Assembly: GCA_002391525.1 (NCBI GenBank) | Contig: DGFE01000008.1 | Location: 1 to 31,692 of the forward strand | Origin: Competibacteraceae bacterium UBA3908 | GTDB lineage: Bacteria > Pseudomonadota > Gammaproteobacteria > Competibacterales > Competibacteraceae | Length of the DNA: 31,692 bases | Direction: 5' to 3' | Shown: positions 6,956 to 14,562 of the stretch, piece after piece | Layout of the letters: every line of letters starts with the position of its first letter | Numbering within the stretch: the stretch's first letter is position 1 | The notes under the pieces: generated by a model | The model's database searches: none | Told to the model about the DNA's origin: nothing | The model's input: only the letters and a program-made list of their open reading frames with translations | Made by a program: the position numbers and the translations under genes

Positions 6956-6982
6956 CGCCCCTCCTCAATTCGAGGAGGGGCG
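6956..6982 (-). terminator. Strong GC-rich hairpin after the gene fragment at 7000-7344
   Basis: CGCCCCTCCTC and GAGGAGGGGCG form a perfect 11-bp stem around a 5-base loop. It begins 17 bases after the stop codon of the minus-strand gene fragment. There is no clear U-tract, so it could act as a factor-dependent terminator or a 3'-end stabiliser. Confidence 0.5.
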
Positions 6983-6999
6983 GAGTTGGCGGTTGCCCG

Positions 7000-7344
7000 T
7001 CACTCCAAAGGTGCGTGACGGATTTCCACCTCGTTCGAGGTGGCTAGAACATCCTCGCCCAGGACGATTTCCACCTGGTAATTGGCGCGGCCTTGGGGCT
7101 GGACATCGCCGGTGCTGACCGTGGCCGTGTAGCGCGAGGGGTTGCGGTCATCGGGTCGAGTCATGCGCTCGGTGCGGGTGCTGCCGTCGGGTTTGGTGAC
7201 CCACAGACGGACCGTGGCGACATCCTCGACGACCGGGGTGACCGTGGCGGTGAGGGTGGTGTTGAAGTTGCCGACTCCGCCGCCGATGACCACATCGTCG
7301 GCGTCCAGGATGACGGTGGGTTTCTTCGGGTCGCCGACCGTTGA
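7000..7344 (-). pseudogene. 3' fragment of an unrecognised exported-type gene (5' end lost)
   Basis: About 115 C-terminal residues are coding-like: KKPTVILDADDVVIGGGVGN, then beta-strand-rich sequence with DVATVRLWVTKPDG, RYTATVSTGDVQPQG and ANYQVEIVLGEDVLATSNEV, ending HAPLE. It looks like an immunoglobulin-like beta sandwich. Further upstream the frame runs antisense into the DUF4394 gene and no longer makes sense, so the boundary near 7345 is a breakpoint. I do not recognise the family. It lies upstream of the DUF4331 remnant on the same strand and may have belonged to the same lost operon. Confidence 0.55.
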
Positions 7345-7351
7345 GTCGCTG

Positions 7352-8344
7352 ATGGACTTCAATCCGGCGGTCAACGCCTTGCGGCTCATCGGCAGCAACG
7401 ACCAGAACTTTGCCGTGGTGAACGCCAACGGCGGGAATCTCAACCAGACCGCGGTGCAAACCGCCCTGGCCTATGCCCCCGGCGATGCCAACGCCGGTCG
7501 CGACCCCAACGTCACGGCGGGCGCCTACAACAACAACGTTCCCAACACGCCGCAAACGATCTTCTACATGATCGATTACGACCTCGACACGCTGGTGACG
7601 ATCGCGCCGCCGCTCGGCGCCCGGGGTTCGAACACGGGCGGCGGCCAGTTGCGCACCATCGGCCCGCTGACGGACGCCGAGGGCCGGCCCATCAACTTCG
7701 CTCCGACCGCCGGGCTGGACATCTACACCAACGGCGGTTCCAACGTCGGGGTGGCGGTCTCCGGGCAGACCCTCTACTGCATCGGCCTCGACGCCATCGA
7801 CCCGACCCAGCCGGTGGGCACGCCGCGGCAAAAAATCGTGGCCGAGCAAGTGCCGACGCAACTCCTGCCGAGCGGCAACTTGCCGCCGACCGGCGGGTTC
7901 ATCGACGTAGCAGTCGCTCCCGTAGACCAGCCGGTGGCGAACAACGCCGATCTGGCGGTCAAGGCGGTCGGCCCCACCTCCACGTTCGACCGGATCAGTT
8001 TGGTCTTTACGGTCGTCAACCAGGGGCCGAGCGCGGCCAAGGAGGTTACCTTGACCGGGACCACGCCCAGCGCGCTCGCGGGTTTGCGCCTGAGCGCTTC
8101 CTCCAGCCAAGGTCTCTGCGAGAGCGGCACGACCGGCGGGCTTCCCTCCTTCACTTGCAAGACCGAGGCTCTGGCGAGCCAGGCCAGCATCGAGGTGTTG
8201 GTGTCCGCAAGCTACACGTCACCCGTATCGCGGCCGATTCTGATCGACGTCGACGCCATCGCGAAAAGCGCCGTCAACGACCCCGTACCGGATAACAACC
8301 AGATCCGGGCGCGCGTCGTGGCGAATCCGGTCCCGCCCGGATGA
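7352..8344 (+). pseudogene. DUF4394 domain protein lacking its 5' end
   Basis: 330 residues remain. The first, MDFNPAVNALRLIGSNDQNF, is the middle of a DUF4394 domain; the family normally has a signal peptide and about 100 or more residues before this point. The domain goes on with TIFYMIDYDLDTLVTIAPP and ends near residue 190. The C-terminal 130 residues form a DUF11/CARDB-like domain (NNADLAVKAVGPTSTFDRIS, then FTVVNQGPSAAKEVTLTG). The in-frame sequence before 7345 is only the antisense of the neighbouring fragment, so no natural start or signal peptide is left. Expression from the ATG at 7352 would leave a non-exported product. DUF4394 function is unknown. Confidence 0.7.
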
Positions 8345-8411
8345 AGGTTTAGGGGCATTTTTTGGACTCGGGGACTGACGTACTCGCGATCTCCTCCCGA
8401 CCCGCCCGACT

Positions 8412-8882
8412 TTACGGTGCGGGCGGTGGCGTCAATTCCGACTCCAACTGCTCGTAGAGGCGTTCCAGCAAACGCCGGAGCTGGCGCATTTCCTTCTGGC
8501 CCAATCGCTCCGCCAAACGGGCTTCGCACTCGCTGCTCAGCGCCAGGGCTCGGTGCTGGGCCGCCTCGCCCCGCGCGGTCAGCCGGACCCGCTTGGCCCG
8601 CCGGTCCTCGCTGTCCGGTTCGATCTCTGCGTAACCCCATTCGACCAGTTGCTCCACCAGATAGGCCATGCTCTGCTTGGTGAGCCCGGCCCGTCGAGCC
8701 AGTTCGCTCACCCGCGAACCCTCGGGCGCGATGGTGCGGAACACGGCGCTGTGGGATGCCCGAAGTTCGGGGAAGCCTTGGCGAGCCAGTTCGGCGTAGA
8801 GCCAGGCGGCGAGGATTTCGTAAGGGCGGCGCAACAAAGCGCCCAAAGTGCGATGGCGGTCGGGGAAGCCGGTCGAGTTCAT
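8412..8882 (-). CDS. MarR family transcriptional regulator
   Basis: A complete protein of 156 residues with the winged-helix core of MarR: GSRVSELARRAGLTKQSMAY (recognition region), LVEQLVEWGYAEIEPDSEDR and the wing RRAKRVRLTARGEA. Helices at both ends serve dimerisation. MarR proteins are dimeric repressors released by small phenolic or other ligands. It is divergent from the SnoaL-like gene start at 8985, and the space between holds two GACAGA-type palindromes, so it probably represses both itself and that gene. I see no ribosome binding site; the start lies 11 bases from the first palindrome, so the message may be nearly leaderless. Confidence 0.88.
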   Translation of the reverse strand: MNSTGFPDRHRTLGALLRRPYEILAAWLYAELARQGFPELRASHSAVFRTIAPEGSRVSELARRAGLTKQSMAYLVEQLVEWGYAEIEPDSEDRRAKRVRLTARGEAAQHRALALSSECEARLAERLGQKEMRQLRRLLERLYEQLESELTPPPAP

Positions 8883-8891
8883 GAAGATAGT

Positions 8892-8922
8892 TTGACAGAT
8901 TATCTGTCTATCCGTCTATAAT
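8892..8922 (+). promoter_or_regulatory. Consensus sigma-70 promoter of the truncated SnoaL-like gene
   Basis: TTGACA (8892-8897) and TATAAT (8917-8922) are both perfect consensus hexamers, 19 bases apart, two longer than ideal. The -35 lies inside the first MarR palindrome. Confidence 0.75.
8894..8908. promoter_or_regulatory. MarR operator 1
   Basis: GACAGATTATCTGTC is a palindrome with perfect 7-base arms around one central base. It overlaps the -35 hexamer, so binding should block RNA polymerase. Confidence 0.7.
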
Positions 8923-8923
8923 A

Positions 8924-8938
8924 GACAGACAATCTGTC
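8924..8938. promoter_or_regulatory. MarR operator 2
   Basis: GACAGACAATCTGTC is an imperfect version of operator 1, centred exactly 30 bases downstream (about three helical turns) and covering the expected transcription start. Two dimers on the same DNA face are likely. Confidence 0.65.
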
Positions 8939-8984
8939 ATTTAACCGGCCTTGCAGTCGATTCGACCGTTCCGGAGTCCCGCCC

Positions 8985-9164
8985 ATGACCGATCCTATCG
9001 CCCACAACTTGCACGTCGTCGACCGGCACATCCGCAACGAAGCGGTAGACGTAGACAGTGTTCTGGATTTGTATACCGATGACATCGTGCTGGAAGTTCC
9101 CGGCCGAGACTTGCGCCTCGAAGCTTTCCGAAGCGGACAGAGCCAGATCGAATTTGGTCTATGA
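8985..9164 (+). pseudogene. SnoaL-like (NTF2 fold) protein, 3' end lost
   Basis: The 5' end is intact: GGAG 8 bases before the ATG and a head (HIRNEAVDVDSVLDLYTDDI, then VLEVPGRDLRL) typical of SnoaL-like polyketide-cyclase-fold proteins, which normally run to about 130-150 residues. After about residue 46 the similarity stops and the frame ends at residue 59, inside sequence that in another frame encodes a cytochrome. This is the natural target of the MarR promoter, but its product can no longer fold. Either a genomic deletion or an assembly join explains it. Confidence 0.65.
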
Positions 9165-9822
9165 CTTGATCGCGCTGACCATCGCCGCGTTCGAGGCTTC
9201 GCCCGAATCCAACGCCTTTACCTCGAAATTCGACCTGAGCTTCAAGGGCAAGGCCAGGCTGAGCCAGGAGGAACGGAGGGGCTTCGCCCTGTTCAAGGGC
9301 CAGGGCAAATGCGCCCGCTGCCATGCGGTCACGGCCGGCGGCGAGAAATCGTTGTTCACCGATTTCACCTTCGACAATCTGGGTTTGCCGATCAATCCGG
9401 AGAATCCCGTATACGACGTCAATCCCGGTTTTGTCGATCTGGGTTTGGGCGGTTTTCTCAAGACGAGACCCGATTATGCCGCCCTGGCCCCGGAGAATGA
9501 CGGCAAGCACAAGGTTCCCACCCTGCGCAACGTGGACAAGCGGCCAAGCGCGGTGTTCGTCAAAGCCTACGGGCACAACGGCTACTTTAAGAGCCTGAAG
9601 GGCATCGTGCATTTCTACAACACCCGGGACGTCAAGCCGGTCTGTCCAGGTGACTACACCGAGGCGGAGGCGCTGGCGGCGAACTGCTGGCCCGCGCCCG
9701 AAGTGGCGGCGAACGTCAACACCGCCGAGCTGGGCAATCTCGGCCTGACCGCCGCGGATGAAGACGCCATCGTCGCCTTCCTGAAGACCCTGTCCGACGG
9801 CTACGACCCCGGCGGGCAATAA
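9133..9822 (+). pseudogene. Di-heme cytochrome c peroxidase / MauG family protein, C-terminal half only
   Basis: About 230 residues remain, starting near EADRARSNLVYDLIALTIAA. They match the C-terminal part of bacterial di-heme peroxidases: AFTSKFDLSFKGKARLSQEE, one heme-binding CARCH at 9310-9324, KHKVPTLRNVDKRP, HNGYFKSLKGIVHFYNTRDV and the ending LGLTAADEDAIVAFLKTLSD. The family has two CxxCH hemes; the N-terminal one and the signal peptide are missing. No start codon with a ribosome binding site exists in this frame near the join. The family reduces peroxides in the periplasm or oxidises partner proteins; this copy cannot be functional as it stands. Confidence 0.75.
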
Positions 9823-9878
9823 ACCACCGCCGCGCCAGGCCGTTCCCGTTCATCGACGGGCTGGGGCCGATAGGTGGC

Positions 9879-9989
9879 TGTAGGGTGGGCAATGCCCACC
9901 TAGGGGTGTAGGGTGGGCAATGCCCACCTAGGGGTGTAGGGTGGGCAATGCCCACCTAGGGGTGTAGGGTGGGCAATGCCCACCCTACA
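9879..9989. repeat. Tandem array of a 28-bp palindromic repeat (four copies)
   Basis: Units begin at 9879, 9907, 9935 and 9963. Each contains GTGGGCAATGCCCAC, and the last is a perfect 12-base-arm palindrome (TGTAGGGTGGGC, AAT, GCCCACCCTACA). The units are identical apart from the last one's end. The array fills the gap between the convergent peroxidase fragment and the VIT/VWA gene and could serve as a two-way terminator. It is REP-like. Confidence 0.9.
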
Positions 9990-10004
9990 TATAGTAAGTC
10001 CTGG

Positions 10005-12176
10005 CTATATATCGGTTACGCCCGGGTGATCCTGTTTACTTGCCTTGAACAGGAACCCGGCCAGCAGCAGCGTCATCAGAACCAGGCCGAATAGCGCTGC
10101 CGGTTCCGGCGCGCCGCCGCCGGTGAAAACAGCGGCGGTCGTGAGCGGCGCGGCCGGTTCGCCGTAGGCCCGTTCGGTCGTGCCCTTGACCTGCGCCATC
10201 GGCACCGGCAGCGTCGGGGTGGATTCAGGATTGGGATTGTAGATTTTCTCCGACACCGCGACGAAGGCGGTCCACGGCGTCACCAGGGCGAAATTCAGCC
10301 CCAGCTCGGTGATCCGCTGCTTGAGCGCGTCGGTATGGATGATTTCCCCACCCGGCTGATGGGCACCGGTCGTCAACCGATACTGCAAATCCCCGATCAC
10401 GGAGCGCGCCCAGATGAGCGGCACCGCTTCGCCCTCCGTACTCGCCTCCGGCAGCTCGATCTTCAGCAGCAAACTCGCCGGGCGGCCCCGCACCAAACCG
10501 CGTACGGTGATTTCGTGCTGGCCGGGTCGGCCATAGCGGCCCTGGACGCGCAGCGATTGCCCGGCAAACAGGTCGGGCAGGCGGTCGGGACTTTGTTCGC
10601 TGACTTCCATCCCGCCCCAGTCGATCTCGATGTCGGTCAACACCGGCGATTGCAGGCGGTCGGCCAGTTCGCCGGCCACTTTTTCCAAATCCTCGGTGGG
10701 GTCCATGGTGCGGGTGAAACCGCGTCCGACCCGGCCCATTTCGCTCAACAGATAGCGGTTGACCCCCGTGCCCACGCCGAAGGCGTACAGCCGCGCATCG
10801 CCGAGATGGGTCTGGAGCAGCTTCAGAATCTCGGCTTCGTTGCCGATGTAGCCGTCGGTGAGGAAAGTGACGATGCGCAGGGCGCCCGCCGGGACCGGCG
10901 GAGTCAAAGCCTGGCGGATGCCGGTGCTCATCTCGGTGCCGCCTTCGCCGTTCAGCGCATCGGTGTAGCGCAGGCCGGCCTGGATGTTCTGGGGCGTCGC
11001 CGGCAAGGGCTGGGCGGAGAATTCGGTGGCGGCATCGCTGAAGCGAACGATACGGAAGCTGTCGGTGGGCCGCAGCCGTCGCAGCGCCGCCCGCATGAAG
11101 GCTTTGCTGGTATCCATCGGTAAGCCGTGCATCGAACCGGAGCAGTCCAGCACGAACACCATCTCGCGGGGGGTGATTTCCGTTTCCGCCGGGACTTCCG
11201 GTGGTTCGAGCAGCAGGCTGAAGAAGCCGCCGCGCTGATCGCGGTAGGCCAGCAGTCCGGCCTGGGTCCGCGTCCCCGCCAGGGTGTAGCGCAGCACGAA
11301 ATCGCGGTTGTCCAAAGTACGACTGTTCGCCAGCTTCACCTCGGCACGTCCGCTGTCCGGCGTTTCGGTGGTGATCGGGTGGGTGCGGCTTTCGATATTA
11401 GCAATCGCCATGCCGGCGTTGACATGGACCGCCAATCCCACTCGTTCCGGGTCGATCTGTTCGGGGACGTTCAATTCAAATACCGGCGGGTAGGCGGGCA
11501 GCTCCTCGACTTCCCACTGGCCGTAAGCGGTCTGGCTGTTCCTGGCCGTTGCGCCGCCGGAAGTTCCGGTCTGGGCGTTCCAGTGCTGGACGCCGCCGTT
11601 TGACGCGGGCTGGCCCGGCGCGACGCCCGCGCCCTGGGGCTGATAGCGCGGCCCCACCACCAGCGGGATGACCAGTTCGTAGGCGCCGTCCACGCGGGGC
11701 ACGGTCTGGGCGTAGGTCAGCGCCACCTTGATCGGCAAGCCCGGCATCAGGTTGGCGATGTCCTGGGTGAACATGTTCGGGCGATGCTGACTGAGCAGCG
11801 CGGCGCTGCGGCCTTCGCTCTTGGCTTTCTGGAAGGTGGCGCGGGCTTCCTCGATCCGCTGGATTTTGGCCCGAACGCGCTCGTCGCCGATTTCCATGGT
11901 CATGGCGTTGACGGCGGCGTTCTCGTTCAGCGGAAACAGATAGGTGGCGTGCACCGCCCGGTCCAGAGGGTTGGCGAAGGTCTGGGTCACCGTCACCCGC
12001 GCCACGTCGCCTTGCACGTCGGCGTCGATGTCGGTCTTGAGCAGCGGCAAGGTCACGGGCTTGCCGTTCACCTGGGTTTCGATGCGACCGCCCAGGTCGT
12101 CGGGAACGACGGCCAGCGCGCCGGACCACGGCAGCCAGGACAGGATGGCGATCAGGACAAAGTGGATGTTCTTCAT
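10005..12176 (-). CDS. VIT/VWA domain surface protein with C-terminal PEP-type exosortase signal
   Basis: A protein of 723 residues. The signal peptide (LIAILSWLPWSGALA) is followed by a VIT domain at about residues 30-165 (VTQTFANPLDRAVHATYLFP, EARATFQKAKSEGRSAALLS, PNMFTQDIANLMPG). A von Willebrand A domain at about 335-510 has an intact MIDAS motif DCSGSMHG near residue 342 and FLTDGYIGNE. The C-terminus reads APEPAALFGLVLMTLLLAGF and then a lysine-containing tail. That is the PEP motif, membrane helix and basic tail read by exosortases, and the exosortase gene lies 18 bases upstream on the same strand. GAGGA precedes the ATG. The domain set resembles the single target of marine proteobacterial dedicated sortase systems, but here with an exosortase signal. 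Metal-dependent adhesion at the cell surface is the likely job. Confidence 0.88.
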   Translation of the reverse strand: MKNIHFVLIAILSWLPWSGALAVVPDDLGGRIETQVNGKPVTLPLLKTDIDADVQGDVARVTVTQTFANPLDRAVHATYLFPLNENAAVNAMTMEIGDERVRAKIQRIEEARATFQKAKSEGRSAALLSQHRPNMFTQDIANLMPGLPIKVALTYAQTVPRVDGAYELVIPLVVGPRYQPQGAGVAPGQPASNGGVQHWNAQTGTSGGATARNSQTAYGQWEVEELPAYPPVFELNVPEQIDPERVGLAVHVNAGMAIANIESRTHPITTETPDSGRAEVKLANSRTLDNRDFVLRYTLAGTRTQAGLLAYRDQRGGFFSLLLEPPEVPAETEITPREMVFVLDCSGSMHGLPMDTSKAFMRAALRRLRPTDSFRIVRFSDAATEFSAQPLPATPQNIQAGLRYTDALNGEGGTEMSTGIRQALTPPVPAGALRIVTFLTDGYIGNEAEILKLLQTHLGDARLYAFGVGTGVNRYLLSEMGRVGRGFTRTMDPTEDLEKVAGELADRLQSPVLTDIEIDWGGMEVSEQSPDRLPDLFAGQSLRVQGRYGRPGQHEITVRGLVRGRPASLLLKIELPEASTEGEAVPLIWARSVIGDLQYRLTTGAHQPGGEIIHTDALKQRITELGLNFALVTPWTAFVAVSEKIYNPNPESTPTLPVPMAQVKGTTERAYGEPAAPLTTAAVFTGGGAPEPAALFGLVLMTLLLAGFLFKASKQDHPGVTDI

Positions 12177-12194
12177 GGATTGATCCTCGCAAGA

Positions 12195-13697
12195 TCAGAG
12201 TTTCACAGGCAGGGGTTGAGGGTGGGTTGGGGATGGGAGCGGGGGCAAATCCAGCGCCCGCCACACCGCGACATCGAAGTTTTCCGCAGCCTCCACGGGC
12301 AGTTCCCAGGGCGCGATCCGCTGGATCATCCGCCAGGTCGTGCCGGGCGCTTGCAGCCACCGCCACACCGCCTCGGCGACGTGAGTGGTCCATTCCCCCC
12401 GCTCCGAGACATAGGTGACGGTCACCCGCCAGACCCGGCCTTGTGGATCGGTGCTGCGGTAAACCGCGCTGGGAATCGGGCCGCCGGTCTGGCCGAGATA
12501 GCGCACCGCGTGACCGGCGCCGGTCAGGCATTCCTCGGGGGCATGGAGATGGCGCAACGGCGCGGTGGTGCTGACCACCAGCAGGCCGTAGGGACCATAG
12601 GCGGCCCGCGCCGCGCCGCCGCCGTAGCGGGTGAAGTAATCGCGCTCCTGAGCCGTGAGCGCGCCGGGTTGGGCGGCGAAGACGGCGATGTAACCGGGCA
12701 ATCGCGGCGCGGGCTGAGGCCGGGCCACGTCCAGCGGTTGCGGCGGCAACGCGACGATTCCCGAGCACGCGGCCAGAAACGCGAGACCGGCGAACGGCTT
12801 GATCGACAACAAACGTGATAAATCGAAACCCGTGTTGACGGGCGTTGCCGGAACCGCATCGCTACGACCCTGTCGTGCCCAGAGCAGGAGAGGCAGCGCC
12901 GCAAGCGTCAGCGCGATCAGTCCGATCATGCTGTGCCAGGGTTCGGCCAGCACGTCCACGCCGCCCAGCGCCTCGCGGTGGACCAGACCCACCGCCAGGG
13001 CGACGATGCGCAGGCTGTTGCCCAGCGTGGCCGCCGCCAGCGTCAGCAGCGCGCCCCGGCAGGCCCGGCCCAGCGTGGGACGGGTCAGCGCCGCGAGGGC
13101 GACGAACAACAACAGGAGCAACAGCAAACCACGCGTCCCGGAGCAGGGCAGATCGACCAGCACGGTTTGCCCGCGCCACTGCAACTGAATCCCCTCGCAC
13201 CGGACCGGCGCGCCCAGATTGAGAAAAGCGCAAGCACCAGTGGCGGAAAGCTGTTGCAGGGCGAAGCCGAAGCCGCGTTGCAGGATGCGTTCGATGGGCA
13301 GGGCAAAGGCGAACAGCACGGCCAGCCAGCCGGGTGCCAGCGGGCGGGCGCGACGGTCCAGTCCCAGCAACAGGCCGATGGCATAGACATCCACCGCCAG
13401 GGCCACCGCGCCGAGGACGTTGATCCCCAGCCGCTGACCCAGCAGGCGAACAGCGGCGGTCAGCGCCAACAGCCCCAGCCCACTCAGGCGTTGCCGCGAA
13501 TGAGCGATCCGCAACGGACTGGTCGCGCTCCACAGCAACAGGCCGACGGTCAGCGCCGCCACCCAAACCCCATAGGAATCGTAGGCGGGATCGAACCAGG
13601 TCCCCACCAGCCACAGCAGGGGATGGACGGCCAGGAGCGTCAACCCCAGGATCAGGGCGGCGGGACCCACTAGCGGCATAATAAGCGGATAGCGCAT
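12195..13697 (-). CDS. xrtT: Exosortase, XrtT-like, with fused C-terminal periplasmic domain
   Basis: A protein of 500 residues. About eight membrane helices fill residues 1-315. The exosortase catalytic triad is visible: Cys185 in LPCSGTRG, Arg230 in LGNSLRIVAL, and His255 in EPWHSMIGLIAL. After a last helix near residue 310, the C-terminal 180 residues are soluble and contain HAPEECLTGAGHAVRYLG, reminiscent of the EpsI-type domain found beside or fused to exosortases. The enzyme should cleave at the PEP motif of its target and pass it on to a surface anchor. GGAG lies 8 bases before the ATG. It is first in a two-gene operon with its apparent only local target. The XrtT name is from memory of a type paired with VIT proteins and should be treated as tentative; exosortase itself is secure. 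Confidence 0.85.
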   Translation of the reverse strand: MRYPLIMPLVGPAALILGLTLLAVHPLLWLVGTWFDPAYDSYGVWVAALTVGLLLWSATSPLRIAHSRQRLSGLGLLALTAAVRLLGQRLGINVLGAVALAVDVYAIGLLLGLDRRARPLAPGWLAVLFAFALPIERILQRGFGFALQQLSATGACAFLNLGAPVRCEGIQLQWRGQTVLVDLPCSGTRGLLLLLLLFVALAALTRPTLGRACRGALLTLAAATLGNSLRIVALAVGLVHREALGGVDVLAEPWHSMIGLIALTLAALPLLLWARQGRSDAVPATPVNTGFDLSRLLSIKPFAGLAFLAACSGIVALPPQPLDVARPQPAPRLPGYIAVFAAQPGALTAQERDYFTRYGGGAARAAYGPYGLLVVSTTAPLRHLHAPEECLTGAGHAVRYLGQTGGPIPSAVYRSTDPQGRVWRVTVTYVSERGEWTTHVAEAVWRWLQAPGTTWRMIQRIAPWELPVEAAENFDVAVWRALDLPPLPSPTHPQPLPVKL

Positions 13698-13762
13698 GGC
13701 GTGACTCCGGTAACTCGCCAGCGCAGTATGAGGACGGGGTTTGCGCGTTCGATGGCGCGCTT

Positions 13763-13800
13763 GTGCAAGGTTATGGAATGATCGTGCAAAGCCGGTGCAA
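13763..13800. promoter_or_regulatory. GTGCAA direct repeats between exosortase and response-regulator genes
   Basis: GTGCAA occurs at 13763-13768, 13784-13789 and 13795-13800, that is at steps of 21 and 11 bases, the helical phasing used by OmpR/PhoB-type regulators. The array lies in the divergent promoter region, 73 bases upstream of the regulator ATG, and ends just upstream of where a -35 would fall for a TAATCT -10 at 13828-13833. Binding by the adjacent regulator is inferred. Confidence 0.5.
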
Positions 13801-13872
13801 GCAGTTTCGCCGCCGGGGCAACGGTGCTAATCTGTCAACAATCCATTGCCAGCGTTGGATTGACCGAAACCC

Positions 13873-14562
13873 ATGCCCACCATCCTGATCGTCGATGACG
13901 ATCCCCACATCCGCGAAGTGATCGGTTTCGCCCTGCAAAAAGCCGGGTTCGCCACCGTGGAAGCGGAGAACGGGGAACAGGCGCTGGCGCGGTTCCGGGA
14001 GACGTGCCCGGATTTGGTGGTGCTGGACATCGTCATGCCGGAACTGGACGGTACGGACGTGTGCAAAGCCTTGCGTCGGATCAGCGCCGTTCCCATCGTG
14101 TTCCTGTCGTCGCGCGACGACGAAGTGGATCGCATCATTGGCCTGGAACTGGGCGGCGACGACTACGTGACCAAGCCGTTCAGTCCCCGCGAACTGGCGG
14201 CACGGGCGCGGGCGATTCTGCGGCGCGGCAAGGGCGAAGCGCATGACCCCGCGATGCCGGGCGGTCGTGAGCTCGAACATGGGCGGCTGCGGCTGGACCT
14301 GGATCGCTACACCGCCTTTTGGCAGGGCCAGGAGGTGGTATTGACCCTGACCGAGTTCGGCATCCTGCGCACGTTGCTGAGTCACCCCGGCAAGGTGTTC
14401 AACCGCGACCGGTTGATGGACGGCAGTTATCAGGATTATCGCGTGGTCAGCGACCGCACCATCGACAGCCACGTGCGCCGGGTGCGCGCCAAATTCAAGG
14501 CGCTGGGCGCGGACCCCATCGAGACGCTGCACGGCATCGGGTACCGACTGGGACCCTGCTGA
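13873..14562 (+). CDS. OmpR/PhoB-family response regulator
   Basis: A protein of 229 residues. The receiver domain starts MPTILIVDDDPHIREV with acidic pocket D8-D10, phosphoacceptor Asp52 in VVLDIVMPE, and the conserved lysine in DYVTKPFSPRE. The C-terminal winged helix has LTLTEFGILRTLLSHPGKVF and DRTIDSHVRRVRAKFKALG with the ending HGIGYRLG. It is nearest in feel to CreB among the well-known members. Its stop directly abuts the kinase start (TGAATG). Divergent from the exosortase/target operon, it is placed to control that operon and itself through the GTGCAA repeats. Marine dedicated-sortase systems also carry an adjacent two-component pair, which makes this pairing meaningful rather than accidental. 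Confidence 0.92.
   Translation: MPTILIVDDDPHIREVIGFALQKAGFATVEAENGEQALARFRETCPDLVVLDIVMPELDGTDVCKALRRISAVPIVFLSSRDDEVDRIIGLELGGDDYVTKPFSPRELAARARAILRRGKGEAHDPAMPGGRELEHGRLRLDLDRYTAFWQGQEVVLTLTEFGILRTLLSHPGKVFNRDRLMDGSYQDYRVVSDRTIDSHVRRVRAKFKALGADPIETLHGIGYRLGPC

Noticed and set aside
9879..9989. CRISPR array
   Set aside because: The 28-bp units abut with no spacers and are palindromic; no cas genes are nearby.
10005..10130. LPXTG-type sorting signal for a class C sortase
   Set aside because: The C-terminus has PEP, a helix and a lysine tail but no LPXTG, and the adjacent enzyme has the exosortase Cys/Arg/His set.
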